Of a stretch of 15,847 nucleotides of DNA, positions 1 through 7,602 are shown in pieces (the first letter of the stretch is position 1; each line of letters begins with the position of its first letter). The translations under genes and the position numbers were made by a program. This DNA comes from JBBSHJ01 sp038253135. GTDB lineage: Bacteria; Actinomycetota; Actinomycetes; Mycobacteriales; QHCD01. The notes under the pieces were generated by a model, which was not told the origin of the DNA, ran no database searches, and saw only the letters and a list, made by a program, of their open reading frames with translations. The stretch covers positions 1 through 15,847 of the forward strand of contig JBBSHJ010000075.1 of NCBI GenBank assembly GCA_038253135.1, in the 5' to 3' direction.

Positions 1-140
1 CCCGAACCACCCAGCACCCCACCCGCAGCAAGCGTGCCACCCACACCCACCAGGGCCGCGATCCTGAGGAACCCACGCCGGTCCGTCTCATTACGGAACG
101 TCAGGACGGGCTTCCCCCCAAACATGTCTAGTTCAGGCAC
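1..140 (-). CDS. Tat-signal exported protein, N-terminal fragment (cut by window edge)
   Basis: Only the first roughly 46 codons are in the window. Read leftward, the frame gives a short polar N-terminus (VPELDMFGGKPVLTF), then the twin-arginine motif DRRGFLR, then a hydrophobic Ala/Gly/Val segment (IAALVGVGGTLAAGGVLGG). This is the layout of a Tat signal peptide, so the product is probably folded in the cytoplasm and exported. I chose the GTG at 140 because GGAGAGG lies 6 bases upstream of it; the ATG at 125 is the alternative but has no clear ribosome binding site. Several actinobacterial ferritin-like-domain proteins start this way, but no catalytic part is visible, so I give no function. 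It is divergent from the choice-of-anchor P-like gene at 441. Confidence 0.6.
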   Translation of the reverse strand, partial: MPELDMFGGKPVLTFRNETDRRGFLRIAALVGVGGTLAAGGVLGGS

Positions 141-311
141 ACCGATCACCTCTCCAGATAGGTCAGACGGGGCCCAAGGGACCTCGCCGCGTCGGAGCGA
201 ACAGCTACCGATGAGGGAGGTTCGCAGCCACCCGCCGCTCGGATCATCTGACGGGTCGACATCCGCGCGTTCTTCGAGCGTTACCGGCCGGCTCGCTCCC
301 GACCACCACCA

Positions 312-341
312 GAGTCGACTCCGGTGCGTGACCGGCCGGTC
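312..341. promoter_or_regulatory. Paired palindromes, possible operator
   Basis: GAGTCGACTC at 312-321 and GACCGGCCGGTC at 330-341 are both perfect palindromes. Their centres are 19 bases apart, about two helical turns. They sit between the two divergent genes and upstream of the AT-richer promoter-like stretch, which suits a regulator binding site. In DNA this GC-rich, short CG-rich palindromes also arise by chance, so this is a weak call. Confidence 0.3.
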
Positions 342-376
342 GTGGGAAATACCTGCTCGGGTGGTTTCCAGGCAAA

Positions 377-400
377 GGAACACAAGTATCAAACCCCGTA
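377..400 (+). promoter_or_regulatory. Possible ECF-sigma-like promoter
   Basis: GGAAC at 377-381 and CGTA at 397-400 are separated by 15 bases. This resembles the GGAAC-N15/17-CGTT layout of extracytoplasmic-function sigma promoters. It would give a leader of about 35 bases before the ATG at 441. Such a promoter would fit an exported envelope protein. The spacing and the -10 element are both imperfect. Confidence 0.22.
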
Positions 401-440
401 CATACGCTTCGGCCATCACTCGCATCTAGAGGAGAACCTA

Positions 441-1706
441 ATGAAATCCTCGAATTCCCTATTGCAGAGGGGGCTCGTCGCGACTGCGGTAGGGGCGGCT
501 CTCCTCGGGACGACGGTCATTGCCGGCGGACCCGCGTCCGCCGCTCCGGTACCGAGCCTCACCGGCTTCGCCGCAACCGCTTTCGGCTCGCAAGTCAGCG
601 CGGCCGGCGGTCGAATTACGTCGGGGCCGACCGGCCTCAGCTTCATCGGGTGCACCACCGCTGTCACCACCCGGTCGAACGCGACCGCCGCGGTGGATCT
701 GGGCGCGGTTGGCCACATCGGCGCCGTGCACAGCTCGATCCGCACCACCCGCAGCGGGACGGTGTCGACCAACACCTCGTCCGCTTCGATCGCCGATGTC
801 AGCCTGCTCGGCGGGCGGATCAAGGCGAACACCGTCGGCGCCACCACGATGGTGCGGGCCGACGGCAGCACCCTGTCCGGCACCGGCTCGTCGTCACGAC
901 CCGGCCTCATCGTGCTCGGCAACTCGATCACGGTCGGCACGACGAAGAATTATCGCGTCGACCTTCCGGGCATCGGCTACGTGGTCTTCAACGAGCAGGG
1001 CTCCACGCAGGACGCCAACCGGATCTATTACCACACGCTGGCCATCGACGTGCACATCACGGTGGCGGGCAACCCGACCGGCCTCGGGCTCGGCACGACC
1101 ATCGCCCTCGGTTATGCGACGGCGTCGATCGCGCCGAACGTTCCGGGCCTGCTCTCCGGGCTGGCCTATGGCACGACGGTCAAGGTCGGCACCGTGGTGA
1201 AATCCGGCCCGACCGCGCTCGTGGGTGACCACTGCACCGGTGGCTCGGAGTACAACTCCATCGCGACGCTGGGCAAGGTGCCCGGTGTGACCGCGGGTGC
1301 GGTCGCCTCGTCGGCCGTCGGCTCGGTGGGGGCCGGTGTGCTCGACCTGCGGAACACGAACACCATCACCAAGGTGAACGTGCTCGGCGGCCTGGTCACG
1401 GCCGACACCGTGAAGGCGTCGGTGCACATTCACGGCGTCAGTGGAGCCTCCGCCTACGAGGTCGACACCAAGGACTCGACCCTCGGCGGCGTCAGCATCC
1501 TCGGCGTCCCGCGCGATGTGTCGACGCTGCACTGGAACACCGTCGTGAGCGTGCCCGGGGCGAAGATCACGTTCTTCCAGCACAGCGCGACCGCCAACTC
1601 GGCCAAGATGACCATGATCGTGGTCGAGCTGCTCGCGCCGAACGCCGGCCTACCGGCCGGCACCGTCATCACCGTTTCCACGGCGACGGGCAAGATCGTT
1701 CTCTGA
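441..1706 (+). CDS. Secreted choice-of-anchor P-like protein
   Basis: The product is 421 residues. The ATG at 441 was chosen because AGGAG lies 6 bases upstream and because it starts a clear Sec signal peptide: positive residues K2 and R10, a hydrophobic run at about 12-30, and a PASA cleavage site after Ala34. The frame is open further upstream, but that part is not protein-like. The mature protein is rich in Gly, Ser, Thr, Val and Ala, with beta-type repeats such as VSLLGGRIKANTV and VNVLGGLVTADTV and a VVFNEQ strand, all typical of actinobacterial choice-of-anchor P family proteins. It appears internally duplicated, with units at about 71-240 and 265-421. The only two mature cysteines, C71 and C265, open the two units. 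There is no sortase motif or C-terminal membrane helix, so it is probably released or loosely bound to the wall. The biochemical role of the family is unknown. A hairpin terminator follows. Confidence 0.85.
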   Translation: MKSSNSLLQRGLVATAVGAALLGTTVIAGGPASAAPVPSLTGFAATAFGSQVSAAGGRITSGPTGLSFIGCTTAVTTRSNATAAVDLGAVGHIGAVHSSIRTTRSGTVSTNTSSASIADVSLLGGRIKANTVGATTMVRADGSTLSGTGSSSRPGLIVLGNSITVGTTKNYRVDLPGIGYVVFNEQGSTQDANRIYYHTLAIDVHITVAGNPTGLGLGTTIALGYATASIAPNVPGLLSGLAYGTTVKVGTVVKSGPTALVGDHCTGGSEYNSIATLGKVPGVTAGAVASSAVGSVGAGVLDLRNTNTITKVNVLGGLVTADTVKASVHIHGVSGASAYEVDTKDSTLGGVSILGVPRDVSTLHWNTVVSVPGAKITFFQHSATANSAKMTMIVVELLAPNAGLPAGTVITVSTATGKIVL

Positions 1707-1728
1707 GAACCATCACCACCCGCACCAC

Positions 1729-1769
1729 CGGCACGGCTCACGCAGACACCAGTCGCGTGGGCCGTGCCG
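1729..1769 (+). terminator. Hairpin terminator between convergent genes
   Basis: The arms are 1729-1743 (CGGCACGGCTCACGC) and 1755-1769 (GCGTGGGCCGTGCCG). They pair over 15 bases with a single T-G wobble around an 11-base loop. It starts 22 bases after the stop of the secreted-protein gene and faces the 3' end of the LpdA-like gene. There is no T-run, as is common in actinobacteria, so it may stop transcription from both sides. Confidence 0.7.
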
Positions 1770-1801
1770 TTGTGTATCCCGACCATCGGAGTTCCCCGAT
1801 T

Positions 1802-3211
1802 TCAGTCGAGGTCGTCGTGCTCCATCAGCTGGCGCGCAGCCTCGGTGATCGATCCCGACATGGATGGGTAAACCGAGAAGGTATTGGCCAGCTGCGCGGC
1901 GGAAAGCCTGTTCTGGACCGCGATCGTGATTGGCAGGATCAGTTCCGAGGCCGCCGGAGCGACGACCACGCCGCCGATGACGACACCCGTTGCGGGGCGG
2001 CAGAACAGCTTGATGAAACCCTCGGTCACGTCCTGCATCTTGGCCCGGGCATTGGTGGCCAGGGGCAGCATCACGGTCCGAGCCGCAATGTCGCCACGGT
2101 CGACCGCCTGCTGCTGGATCCCGACCGTCGCCAGCTCAGGGTGCGTGAAGACATTGGCGGATACGGTCTTCAGCTGGAGCGGGCTCACGGCCTCACCCAG
2201 CGCATGCCACACCGCGATCCGGCCCTGCATCGCCGCAACCGACGCCAGCATCATCAGTCCGGTGCAGTCCCCGGCGGCGTACATTCCGGCGACCGACGTG
2301 CGCGAGACTCGGTCGACGGCAACAAAGCCGCGCTCATCGCACTCGACGCCCACATCGGCGAGCCCGAGGTCGCCGACGTTCGGGACCGAGCCCACCGTCA
2401 TCAACGCATGGCTGCCGCCGACCGTGCGCCCGTCGGTCAATTCGACGACGACACCGCCAGCGGTACGACGTACCGCCGCCGCCCGCGAACGCGACAGGAT
2501 CCGCATGCCGTGCTTGGCGAAGACCGACTCCAGGAGTTCGGCCGCGTCGGAATCCTCGCCGGGCAGCACGCGGTCGCGGCTCGACACCAGCGTGACCTCG
2601 ACACCCATCTCGAGATAGGCGCTGGCGAATTCCGCGCCGGTCACACCGGAGCCGATCACCACGAGGTGCTCGGGCAGTCGCGGCAGGTCATAGACCTGGC
2701 GCCAGGTGAGGATCCGGTCGCCGTCGGGCTCGGCGCCGGGGATGACGCGCGGCGTCGCTCCGGTCGCGATCAGCACGGTGTCCGCCTCGACGGCCCGCGC
2801 GGACGGACCCGACGGGTCACCGATCTCCGCCACGTGCTTGCGGCCGGCGCCGCGCGCGGTGAGCAAGTGCGCCGTACCGGTGACGACCTCGACACCCTCG
2901 CGCTCGAGCCGGGCCCGGATATCGGCCGACTGCGCTTCGGCGAGGTGGCGCACCCTCCCGTGCACGGCGGGCGCGTCGACGATCACGTCGTCGGGCTCGC
3001 CGCCGCGGACACCGAGGGTGCTCGACTCGCGCAGCGTCTCCATCAGCCCGCTGGTCGCGATGAAGGTCTTCGACGGCACGCAGTCATAGAGCACACACGC
3101 CCCGCCCGGTGCCTCGCGCTCCACGAGCGTGACCGCGGCGCCCAGCTGGGCCGCGACCAGCGCCGCCTCGTAGCCGGCCGGCCCGCCTCCGATGATCAGA
3201 ATCCGCGTCAC
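1802..3211 (-). CDS. lpdA: NAD(P)H-quinone dehydrogenase, LpdA-like flavoprotein
   Basis: The product is 469 residues from a GTG at 3211, where the family's N-terminus begins (VTRILIIGGGPAGYEAA); the open frame extends further upstream but is not part of the protein. It is a pyridine nucleotide-disulfide oxidoreductase. It has an FAD-binding GGGPAGYEAA at about 8-17, a redox segment C39-VLYD-C44-VPSK, an NAD(P)-binding GSGVTGAEFA in the middle, a YAAGDCTG second FAD motif, and a C-terminal dimerisation domain ending YPSMSGSITEAA. It closely resembles M. tuberculosis LpdA (Rv3303c), which reduces quinones with NAD(P)H and is not a lipoamide dehydrogenase. As in that protein, the catalytic His-Glu pair of lipoamide dehydrogenases is missing (Tyr448 and Gly at those places). 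Unlike Rv3303c as I recall it, both cysteines are present. It is the last gene of the operon, 19 bases after the amidohydrolase. Confidence 0.9.
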   Translation of the reverse strand: MTRILIIGGGPAGYEAALVAAQLGAAVTLVEREAPGGACVLYDCVPSKTFIATSGLMETLRESSTLGVRGGEPDDVIVDAPAVHGRVRHLAEAQSADIRARLEREGVEVVTGTAHLLTARGAGRKHVAEIGDPSGPSARAVEADTVLIATGATPRVIPGAEPDGDRILTWRQVYDLPRLPEHLVVIGSGVTGAEFASAYLEMGVEVTLVSSRDRVLPGEDSDAAELLESVFAKHGMRILSRSRAAAVRRTAGGVVVELTDGRTVGGSHALMTVGSVPNVGDLGLADVGVECDERGFVAVDRVSRTSVAGMYAAGDCTGLMMLASVAAMQGRIAVWHALGEAVSPLQLKTVSANVFTHPELATVGIQQQAVDRGDIAARTVMLPLATNARAKMQDVTEGFIKLFCRPATGVVIGGVVVAPAASELILPITIAVQNRLSAAQLANTFSVYPSMSGSITEAARQLMEHDDLD

Positions 3212-3230
3212 GGTGCCAGTCTCTCGCACC

Positions 3231-4400
3231 TCAGCCGGCGGCGAGCGCTGCCAGCACGGTGCCGACGAGGGCTCGTACACCGACCGCGATGCAGCGCTCG
3301 TCGACGTCGAAGAGACCCTGATGCAGGTCGTACGACGCCCCGCCCGGCGTCCGCACGCCGAGCCGGGCGAGCGCGGCGGGCAGCTCGGCGGCGTACCAGC
3401 CGAAATCCTCCCCGCCCATGCTCTGCGGCGTGTCGGTGACGGCGGTCTCGCCGAGGCAGTCGACCACGCCGGCGCGGAGCAGGTCGACGCACGAGGCGTC
3501 ATTGACGACCGGTGCGACTCCCCGCACGTAGGTCACGTCCGCGCCTACGCCGGTCGGTGCCACGACCTGTCGCACCAGCTGGGTGATGACCTTCTCCGCG
3601 TCGTCCCAGAATTCGCCGGAGAGCGTGCGCAACGTGCCGGCGATGACTCCCGACGACGGGATCGCGTTGCCGGCCCGGCCGGCCTGCACCGAGCCCCAGA
3701 TCAGCGACGCGGCCGCGCGCGGATCCACCAACCGGGACAGCGCCGCGGCCGACGTGGTGATCAGCAGCCCGGCCGCCAGGACCACGTCGGCGGTCAGCTG
3801 CGGCCGCGCCGTGTGCCCACCGGGCCCGGACAGATGCACCTCGACGTGATCGGCCGCCGCCGTGATCGGTCCGACCCGCAGGCCGACCTTCCCGACATCG
3901 AGCGCCGGATCGCAGTGCAGCGCGAAGATCCGCGAGACCCCGGCTAGCGCGCCCTCCGCGAGCACGTCCAGCGCCCCACCGGGCGTGAGCTCCTCCGCCG
4001 GCTGGAAGACCAGCCGCACCCGTCCGGGGCGGCCGGGCGCGGCGGCCAGCGCCAGGCCGGCACCGAGCACGGCCGCGGTGTGCACGTCGTGCCCGCAGGC
4101 ATGGCAGACGCCGTCGACGGTCGAGCGGTACGCCGCGTCGGTCAGGTCCGGCAGCGGCAACGCGTCGAGGTCCGCCCGCAGCGCGACCGTCGGCTCACCG
4201 GACCCGATGTCGCACACCAGCCCGGTGCCGGCGCGCAGGGCCTGCGGCGCCAGCCCCGCCTCCCGCAGCACCCGGGCGACCGCCGCCGTCGTACGCCGCT
4301 CCTGCCGTCCAACCTCCGGGTGCGCGCGCAGGTCGCGCCGCACGGCGATCAGCGCCTGCTCGTGCCCGGCCAGCCAGCCGGAGAGCCACGCTCGCGTCAC
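3231..4400 (-). CDS. M20 family amidohydrolase/peptidase
   Basis: The product is 389 residues from a GTG at 4400. That start overlaps the TGA of the upstream ligase gene by the bases GTGA, so translation is probably coupled. It is a cytoplasmic M20D-type metal-dependent amidohydrolase of the hippurate or N-acyl-amino-acid hydrolase kind. Visible motifs are LRAHPE at 24-29, ALRADLDALPL at about 73-83, the metal site CHACGHDVH at 99-107, the catalytic glutamates in QPAEE at 133-137, LHCDP, the lid-domain GGHTARP, and late GGEDFGWY and DLHQGLFD supplying the last ligands. All expected metal ligands and the catalytic Glu appear intact, and length is normal. The substrate cannot be told from sequence. 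M20 amidohydrolases also lie near lpdA in mycobacteria, so the pairing is probably old. It sits between the ligase and LpdA genes in one operon. Confidence 0.88.
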   Translation of the reverse strand: MTRAWLSGWLAGHEQALIAVRRDLRAHPEVGRQERRTTAAVARVLREAGLAPQALRAGTGLVCDIGSGEPTVALRADLDALPLPDLTDAAYRSTVDGVCHACGHDVHTAAVLGAGLALAAAPGRPGRVRLVFQPAEELTPGGALDVLAEGALAGVSRIFALHCDPALDVGKVGLRVGPITAAADHVEVHLSGPGGHTARPQLTADVVLAAGLLITTSAAALSRLVDPRAAASLIWGSVQAGRAGNAIPSSGVIAGTLRTLSGEFWDDAEKVITQLVRQVVAPTGVGADVTYVRGVAPVVNDASCVDLLRAGVVDCLGETAVTDTPQSMGGEDFGWYAAELPAALARLGVRTPGGASYDLHQGLFDVDERCIAVGVRALVGTVLAALAAG

Positions 4401-5533
4401 GCCGGAAGTCCGCCTTCCATCTCGCCGATCAACGCATCCACCACCGCGGCCAGATCGCCGCCCGCCGCGCTCGCCACCGATCGCTGCCGGGCGGCGCTGC
4501 CGCCCGAGGCGACGATCCGCTGGACCGTCGCCAGCTGACCGGGACACCCGAGCCGCCGGGCGATCGGCGCCAGATCGTCGACCAGCTCGGCAATCGCCTG
4601 CCGCACCGGCACCACCGACCCGCGCGAGTCGATCACGATGTCGGCGTCGAGGCCATAGCGGGCGGCCCGCCACTTGTTCTCGCGGACGATCCACGCCGCC
4701 GGCTCGGGCAGCGTGTAACCGCGATCGATCTCGGTGTCGAATCGATGCACGAGGCACTGCGCCAGCGCCGCCACCGCGCCGACCTCGTCGAAGGTCGGCA
4801 GGCCATCGCAGATCCGGAGCTCGACGGTGCCGAACCGCGGATGCGGCCGGATGTCCCACCAGACCTCGCGCACCGACTCGATCGCCTGCGTCTCGATCAG
4901 GACCTGCATGTAGCGCTCGAATTCGTCCCAGCCGGACAGCTGATAGGGCAGGCCGGCCGTCGGCAGCGCCTCGAAGATCTTGGACCGGTAGGACGACAGC
5001 CCGGTATCGGAGCCGATCCAGTAGGGGCTCGACGCCGAGAGGGCCAGGAAATGCGGCAGGTAGGACAGCAGCGCGTTGACGATCGGCATCGCCTTGTCCG
5101 GGCTGCGAACACCGACGTGCACATGTACGCCGAAGATCTGCAGCTGCCGGGCCAGCCACTGATTGCGCTCGATCAGCGCGGCGTAGCGCGGCTGGTCGGT
5201 GATCTGCTGCGTCGTCCAGTCGGTCAGCGGGTGCGTCCCGGCGCAGAGCACGCCGACGCCCAGGTCGCCGGCGGCACGGCGTACCTCTGCCACGGTTTCG
5301 GCGAGATCGGCCAATGCGTGCGGGACCGTCTCGCACACGCCGGTGATGACCTCGACGCAGGACTGCAGCAGCTCGTGCTTGGCCTTGGGGTGCTCGTCGA
5401 CGCCGTCCGGTGTGATCGCGCCCAGGATCTCGCCGGACGCAGCCGTGAGCTGCCGCGTCTCACGGTCGACCAGCTGCAACTCCCACTCCACGCCGAGCGT
5501 CGTCCGCTCCGACGGTGAGAAGTCGATCTGCAC
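4397..5533 (-). CDS. ybdK: YbdK-type carboxylate-amine ligase (glutamate-cysteine ligase 2 family)
   Basis: The product is 378 residues from a GTG at 5533; this matches the family's usual length and N-terminus. It belongs to the type-2 glutamate-cysteine ligase fold, ATP-dependent enzymes that join a carboxylate to an amine. Motifs are LGVEWELQLVD at 13-23 (the acidic ATP/metal strand), CAGTHPLTDW at 97-106, FGVHVHVGV at about 134-142 and a GTVELRICD strand further on. The E. coli YbdK protein has weak glutamate-cysteine ligase activity, and M. tuberculosis Rv0433 is a homologue. Actinobacteria generally use mycothiol rather than glutathione, so the true substrate is probably something else. 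It is the first gene of the leftward operon and overlaps the M20 gene by 4 bases. It is divergent from larA with fewer than 50 bases between starts. Confidence 0.88.
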   Translation of the reverse strand: MQIDFSPSERTTLGVEWELQLVDRETRQLTAASGEILGAITPDGVDEHPKAKHELLQSCVEVITGVCETVPHALADLAETVAEVRRAAGDLGVGVLCAGTHPLTDWTTQQITDQPRYAALIERNQWLARQLQIFGVHVHVGVRSPDKAMPIVNALLSYLPHFLALSASSPYWIGSDTGLSSYRSKIFEALPTAGLPYQLSGWDEFERYMQVLIETQAIESVREVWWDIRPHPRFGTVELRICDGLPTFDEVGAVAALAQCLVHRFDTEIDRGYTLPEPAAWIVRENKWRAARYGLDADIVIDSRGSVVPVRQAIAELVDDLAPIARRLGCPGQLATVQRIVASGGSAARQRSVASAAGGDLAAVVDALIGEMEGGLPA

Positions 5534-5539
5534 GCCGGA

Positions 5540-5545
5540 AGCCTA
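5540..5545 (-). promoter_or_regulatory. Possible -10 element of a leaderless transcript for the ligase operon
   Basis: Read leftward, TAGGCT matches the TANNNT -10 pattern and ends 6 bases before the GTG at 5533. That start has no ribosome binding site. A leaderless mRNA, common in actinobacteria, would explain both facts. No -35 element is clear. Confidence 0.28.
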
Positions 5546-5581
5546 ATCGGTCGCGCACCCTGGCGTGCGATGCTGGCCGGC

Positions 5582-6838
5582 ATGCGAATCCGCTTGGCGT
5601 ACGGCGAGAATGGTCTCGACGTCGACCTTCCCGATGGTCGCACCACGGTCGTGACACCACGGCACGCCCAGCCGGCCGCCGACCCGATGGCCGAGTTGCA
5701 GCGGGCGCTGCGCGCGCCGGTCGCCGGTCCGCCGCTGCGCGCACTGGCACGCCGCGGACAGAGCGTCGCGATCTCCCTCTGTGACGGCACCCGCCCGCAG
5801 CCCCGGCGCCAGATGATCCCGGCCGTCCTCGCCGAGCTCGACGGCATCGTCCGGCTCGAGGACATCACCATCCTGGTCGCCACCGGCACCCACCGCAGCA
5901 ACTCCGACGCCGAGCTGCGGGCGATGCTCGGCGACGAGGTCGTCGAGTCCGTCCGCGTGGTCAATCACGACGCACGCGCGAGCGACACGCTGCGCTGGGT
6001 CGGGACGCTCGGGGACGGCGTACCCACCTGGCTCAACGCGCACTGGCTCGACGCCGACCTACGCATCACCACCGGATTCGTCGAGCCACATTTCTTCGCC
6101 GGGTTCAGCGGCGGTCCCAAGCTGGTCGCTCCCGGACTCGCCGGCCTCGACACCGTCCTGACCCTGCACGACGCCAAGCGGATCGGGGACCCGCGAGCCA
6201 CCTGGGGAATCATCGAGGGAAATCCGGTGCACGACGACGTGCGCGCCATCGCGGCCGCGACCGGTGTGGACTTCGCCCTGGACGTCGTCCTCGACGGCGG
6301 TCAGCGGATCGTCGCGGCGTACGGCGGGCGGATCGCCGACATGCACGCCGCCGCGTGTGAGCACGCGAAAACCACCGCTATGCAAGCGGTTCCGCGGCGG
6401 TACGACGTCGTCGTCACCACCAATTCCGGCTATCCCCTCGACCAGAACCTCTACCAGTGCGTCAAGGGCATCAGCGCCGCTGCCCAGGTTGTCGCCCACG
6501 ACGGCCTGATCATCTGCGCCGCCGAATGCCGCGACGGCTTCCCCGACCACGGCTCCTACCGCGAGGTGCTGCGCTGCGCGGCTTCGCCACAGGCACTGCT
6601 CGAAGAGATCCTGGCCCGCCCGGTCACCATCCCCGACCAGTGGCAGGTCCAGGTGCAGGCCCGGATCCAGAGCCGTGCCAGGGTCGCCATGCACACCGAG
6701 CACCTCACCGCGGCCGACCTGGCCGAGGCGCACCTGCGGGCCGCGCCCGACATCGCCGCGGCCGTCGCCGAGGCCGGCCATGAGGCGCGGATCTGCGTGC
6801 TTCCCGAGGGACCGCAGACGATTCCGTACGTCGCTTAG
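5582..6838 (+). CDS. larA: Nickel-pincer lactate racemase LarA (canonical type)
   Basis: The product is 418 residues. The ATG at 5582 gives the usual N-terminus (MRIRLAYGENGLDVDLPDG); an ATG at 5570 adds four residues and neither has a good ribosome binding site. LarA interconverts L- and D-lactate (or a related 2-hydroxy acid) by hydride transfer using a covalently held nickel-pincer nucleotide. All key residues of the L. plantarum enzyme are found at a constant offset of 4: D68 and R71 (CDGTRP), H104 (GTHR), H170 (EPHFF), the cofactor-attaching K180 (SGGPK) and nickel-binding H196 (TLHDAK). Later, QNLYQCVKG supplies the equivalents of Y294, Q295 and K298. The protein should therefore be active if the cofactor is made. 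The cofactor genes larB, larC and larE are not in the window. It stands alone rightward, with a hairpin 60 bases after its stop. Confidence 0.9.
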   Translation: MRIRLAYGENGLDVDLPDGRTTVVTPRHAQPAADPMAELQRALRAPVAGPPLRALARRGQSVAISLCDGTRPQPRRQMIPAVLAELDGIVRLEDITILVATGTHRSNSDAELRAMLGDEVVESVRVVNHDARASDTLRWVGTLGDGVPTWLNAHWLDADLRITTGFVEPHFFAGFSGGPKLVAPGLAGLDTVLTLHDAKRIGDPRATWGIIEGNPVHDDVRAIAAATGVDFALDVVLDGGQRIVAAYGGRIADMHAAACEHAKTTAMQAVPRRYDVVVTTNSGYPLDQNLYQCVKGISAAAQVVAHDGLIICAAECRDGFPDHGSYREVLRCAASPQALLEEILARPVTIPDQWQVQVQARIQSRARVAMHTEHLTAADLAEAHLRAAPDIAAAVAEAGHEARICVLPEGPQTIPYVA

Positions 6839-6898
6839 TCCGGCGGCGAAACGGGGCACTGGCTTTCGGTGTTGGCGTGACCCGGAGCCCGGATCCGC

Positions 6899-6958
6899 CC
6901 GGGAGTGCAGATCTGCCGCTCGCTCGGAGTGCGAACCGCGGCAGAGCTGCACTCCCGG
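6899..6958. terminator. Hairpin terminator between convergent larA and DHFR-like gene
   Basis: The arms are 6899-6919 and 6938-6958. They are 21 bases each and pair except for one A/C mismatch, around an 18-base loop. The left arm contains the palindrome GCAGATCTGC. The hairpin fills the gap between the larA stop at 6838 and the convergent stop at 6966, so it can terminate both genes. No T-run is present. Confidence 0.72.
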
Positions 6959-6965
6959 CGACGGT

Positions 6966-7523
6966 TCACCCCGCGCGCGACCGCGACCGGTACTCCAGCA
7001 CCAGCACCCGCGAGTCCAGGACCTCCTGGTGCGACAGCTCGAGATCGAGATCCGGGAGGTCCGCGAACGCCGGCTGCCGGCCGGTCTCGCCCAGGATCTG
7101 CGGGAAGACCACGAGCCGCAGCCGGTCGACCAGCCCGGCGCTCAGCAGCTGGCGCACCACGGACAGGCTGCCCATGGTCCGCAGCGGGTCACCGCCGCCG
7201 GCCTTGAGATCGCCGATCTCCTCGACGAGCGCGCGCGGCGTGATCCGCGTGTTCGGCCAGACCGGAGGCTCGCGCAACGTCCGCGAGAAGACGAGCTTCG
7301 GCAGGCCGGACATCCGCTGCGTGCTGCGGTCCCGCGCGTCCGCAGGGATCGAGGACAGAGCCTGGTACGTCGTTCGTCCCAAGATCACCAGCTGGGGCCG
7401 GTCCAGCTCGTCGTTGATCCAGCGCTCCAGATCAGGTCCGAAGTAGCCGAAATACGCGGCGGAGCGCGAGCCCGCCGCAAAGCCGTCCACCGTGATGAAA
7501 AGATCTGCGCTGAGTTCCGGCAT
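6966..7523 (-). CDS. Dihydrofolate reductase/RibD C-terminal family protein
   Basis: The product is 185 residues from the ATG at 7523, with AAAGGGG 5-6 bases upstream. The open frame extends to 7568, but the extension lacks a ribosome binding site and homology. It has the DHFR/RibD-C fold: a DLFITVDGFAAG first strand and loop, LGRTTYQ at about 48-54, LPKLVFSRTL, GSLSVVRQLLSAGLVDRLRLVVFP, and ILGETGR before the last strand. Proteins of this small single-domain type (YyaP/YwjB-like) are thought to be NADPH-dependent reductases of unknown substrate; this is not a folate-pathway DHFR. It is the last leftward gene before the larA hairpin and lies about 80 bases from the neighbouring methyltransferase-like gene. 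Confidence 0.82.
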   Translation of the reverse strand: MPELSADLFITVDGFAAGSRSAAYFGYFGPDLERWINDELDRPQLVILGRTTYQALSSIPADARDRSTQRMSGLPKLVFSRTLREPPVWPNTRITPRALVEEIGDLKAGGGDPLRTMGSLSVVRQLLSAGLVDRLRLVVFPQILGETGRQPAFADLPDLDLELSHQEVLDSRVLVLEYRSRSRAG

Positions 7524-7602
7524 GGCGTCCCCTTTCGTCCGTGTGACGACGGGCGCCGCCACGCGCATCCTCCACGAACGGAGCGCGCTGAAATCGTCCG
7601 CC

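Larger units (their letters stand above)
141..440. other. Divergent intergenic control region
   Basis: This roughly 300-base stretch separates the leftward Tat-signal gene from the rightward secreted-protein gene. I see no convincing gene in it; an open frame at 34-429 has no ribosome binding site and no recognisable protein. It holds two perfect palindromes (312-321 and 330-341), a second copy of the string ACCGGCCGG at 283-291, and an AT-richer stretch around 345-410 where the promoter for the gene at 441 most likely lies. Confidence 0.5.

Noticed and set aside
34..429. Rightward open frame in the left intergenic region
   Set aside because: No ribosome binding site, no recognisable protein, and it covers the divergent control region and the opposite strand of the Tat signal sequence.
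1757..3439. Long rightward open frame opposite the LpdA-like gene
   Set aside because: Antisense shadow; the leftward frame aligns with a known flavoprotein from start to end.
3212..3502. N-terminal extension of the LpdA-like frame
   Set aside because: It is the antisense/off-frame part of the amidohydrolase gene; the flavoprotein family begins at the GTG at 3211.
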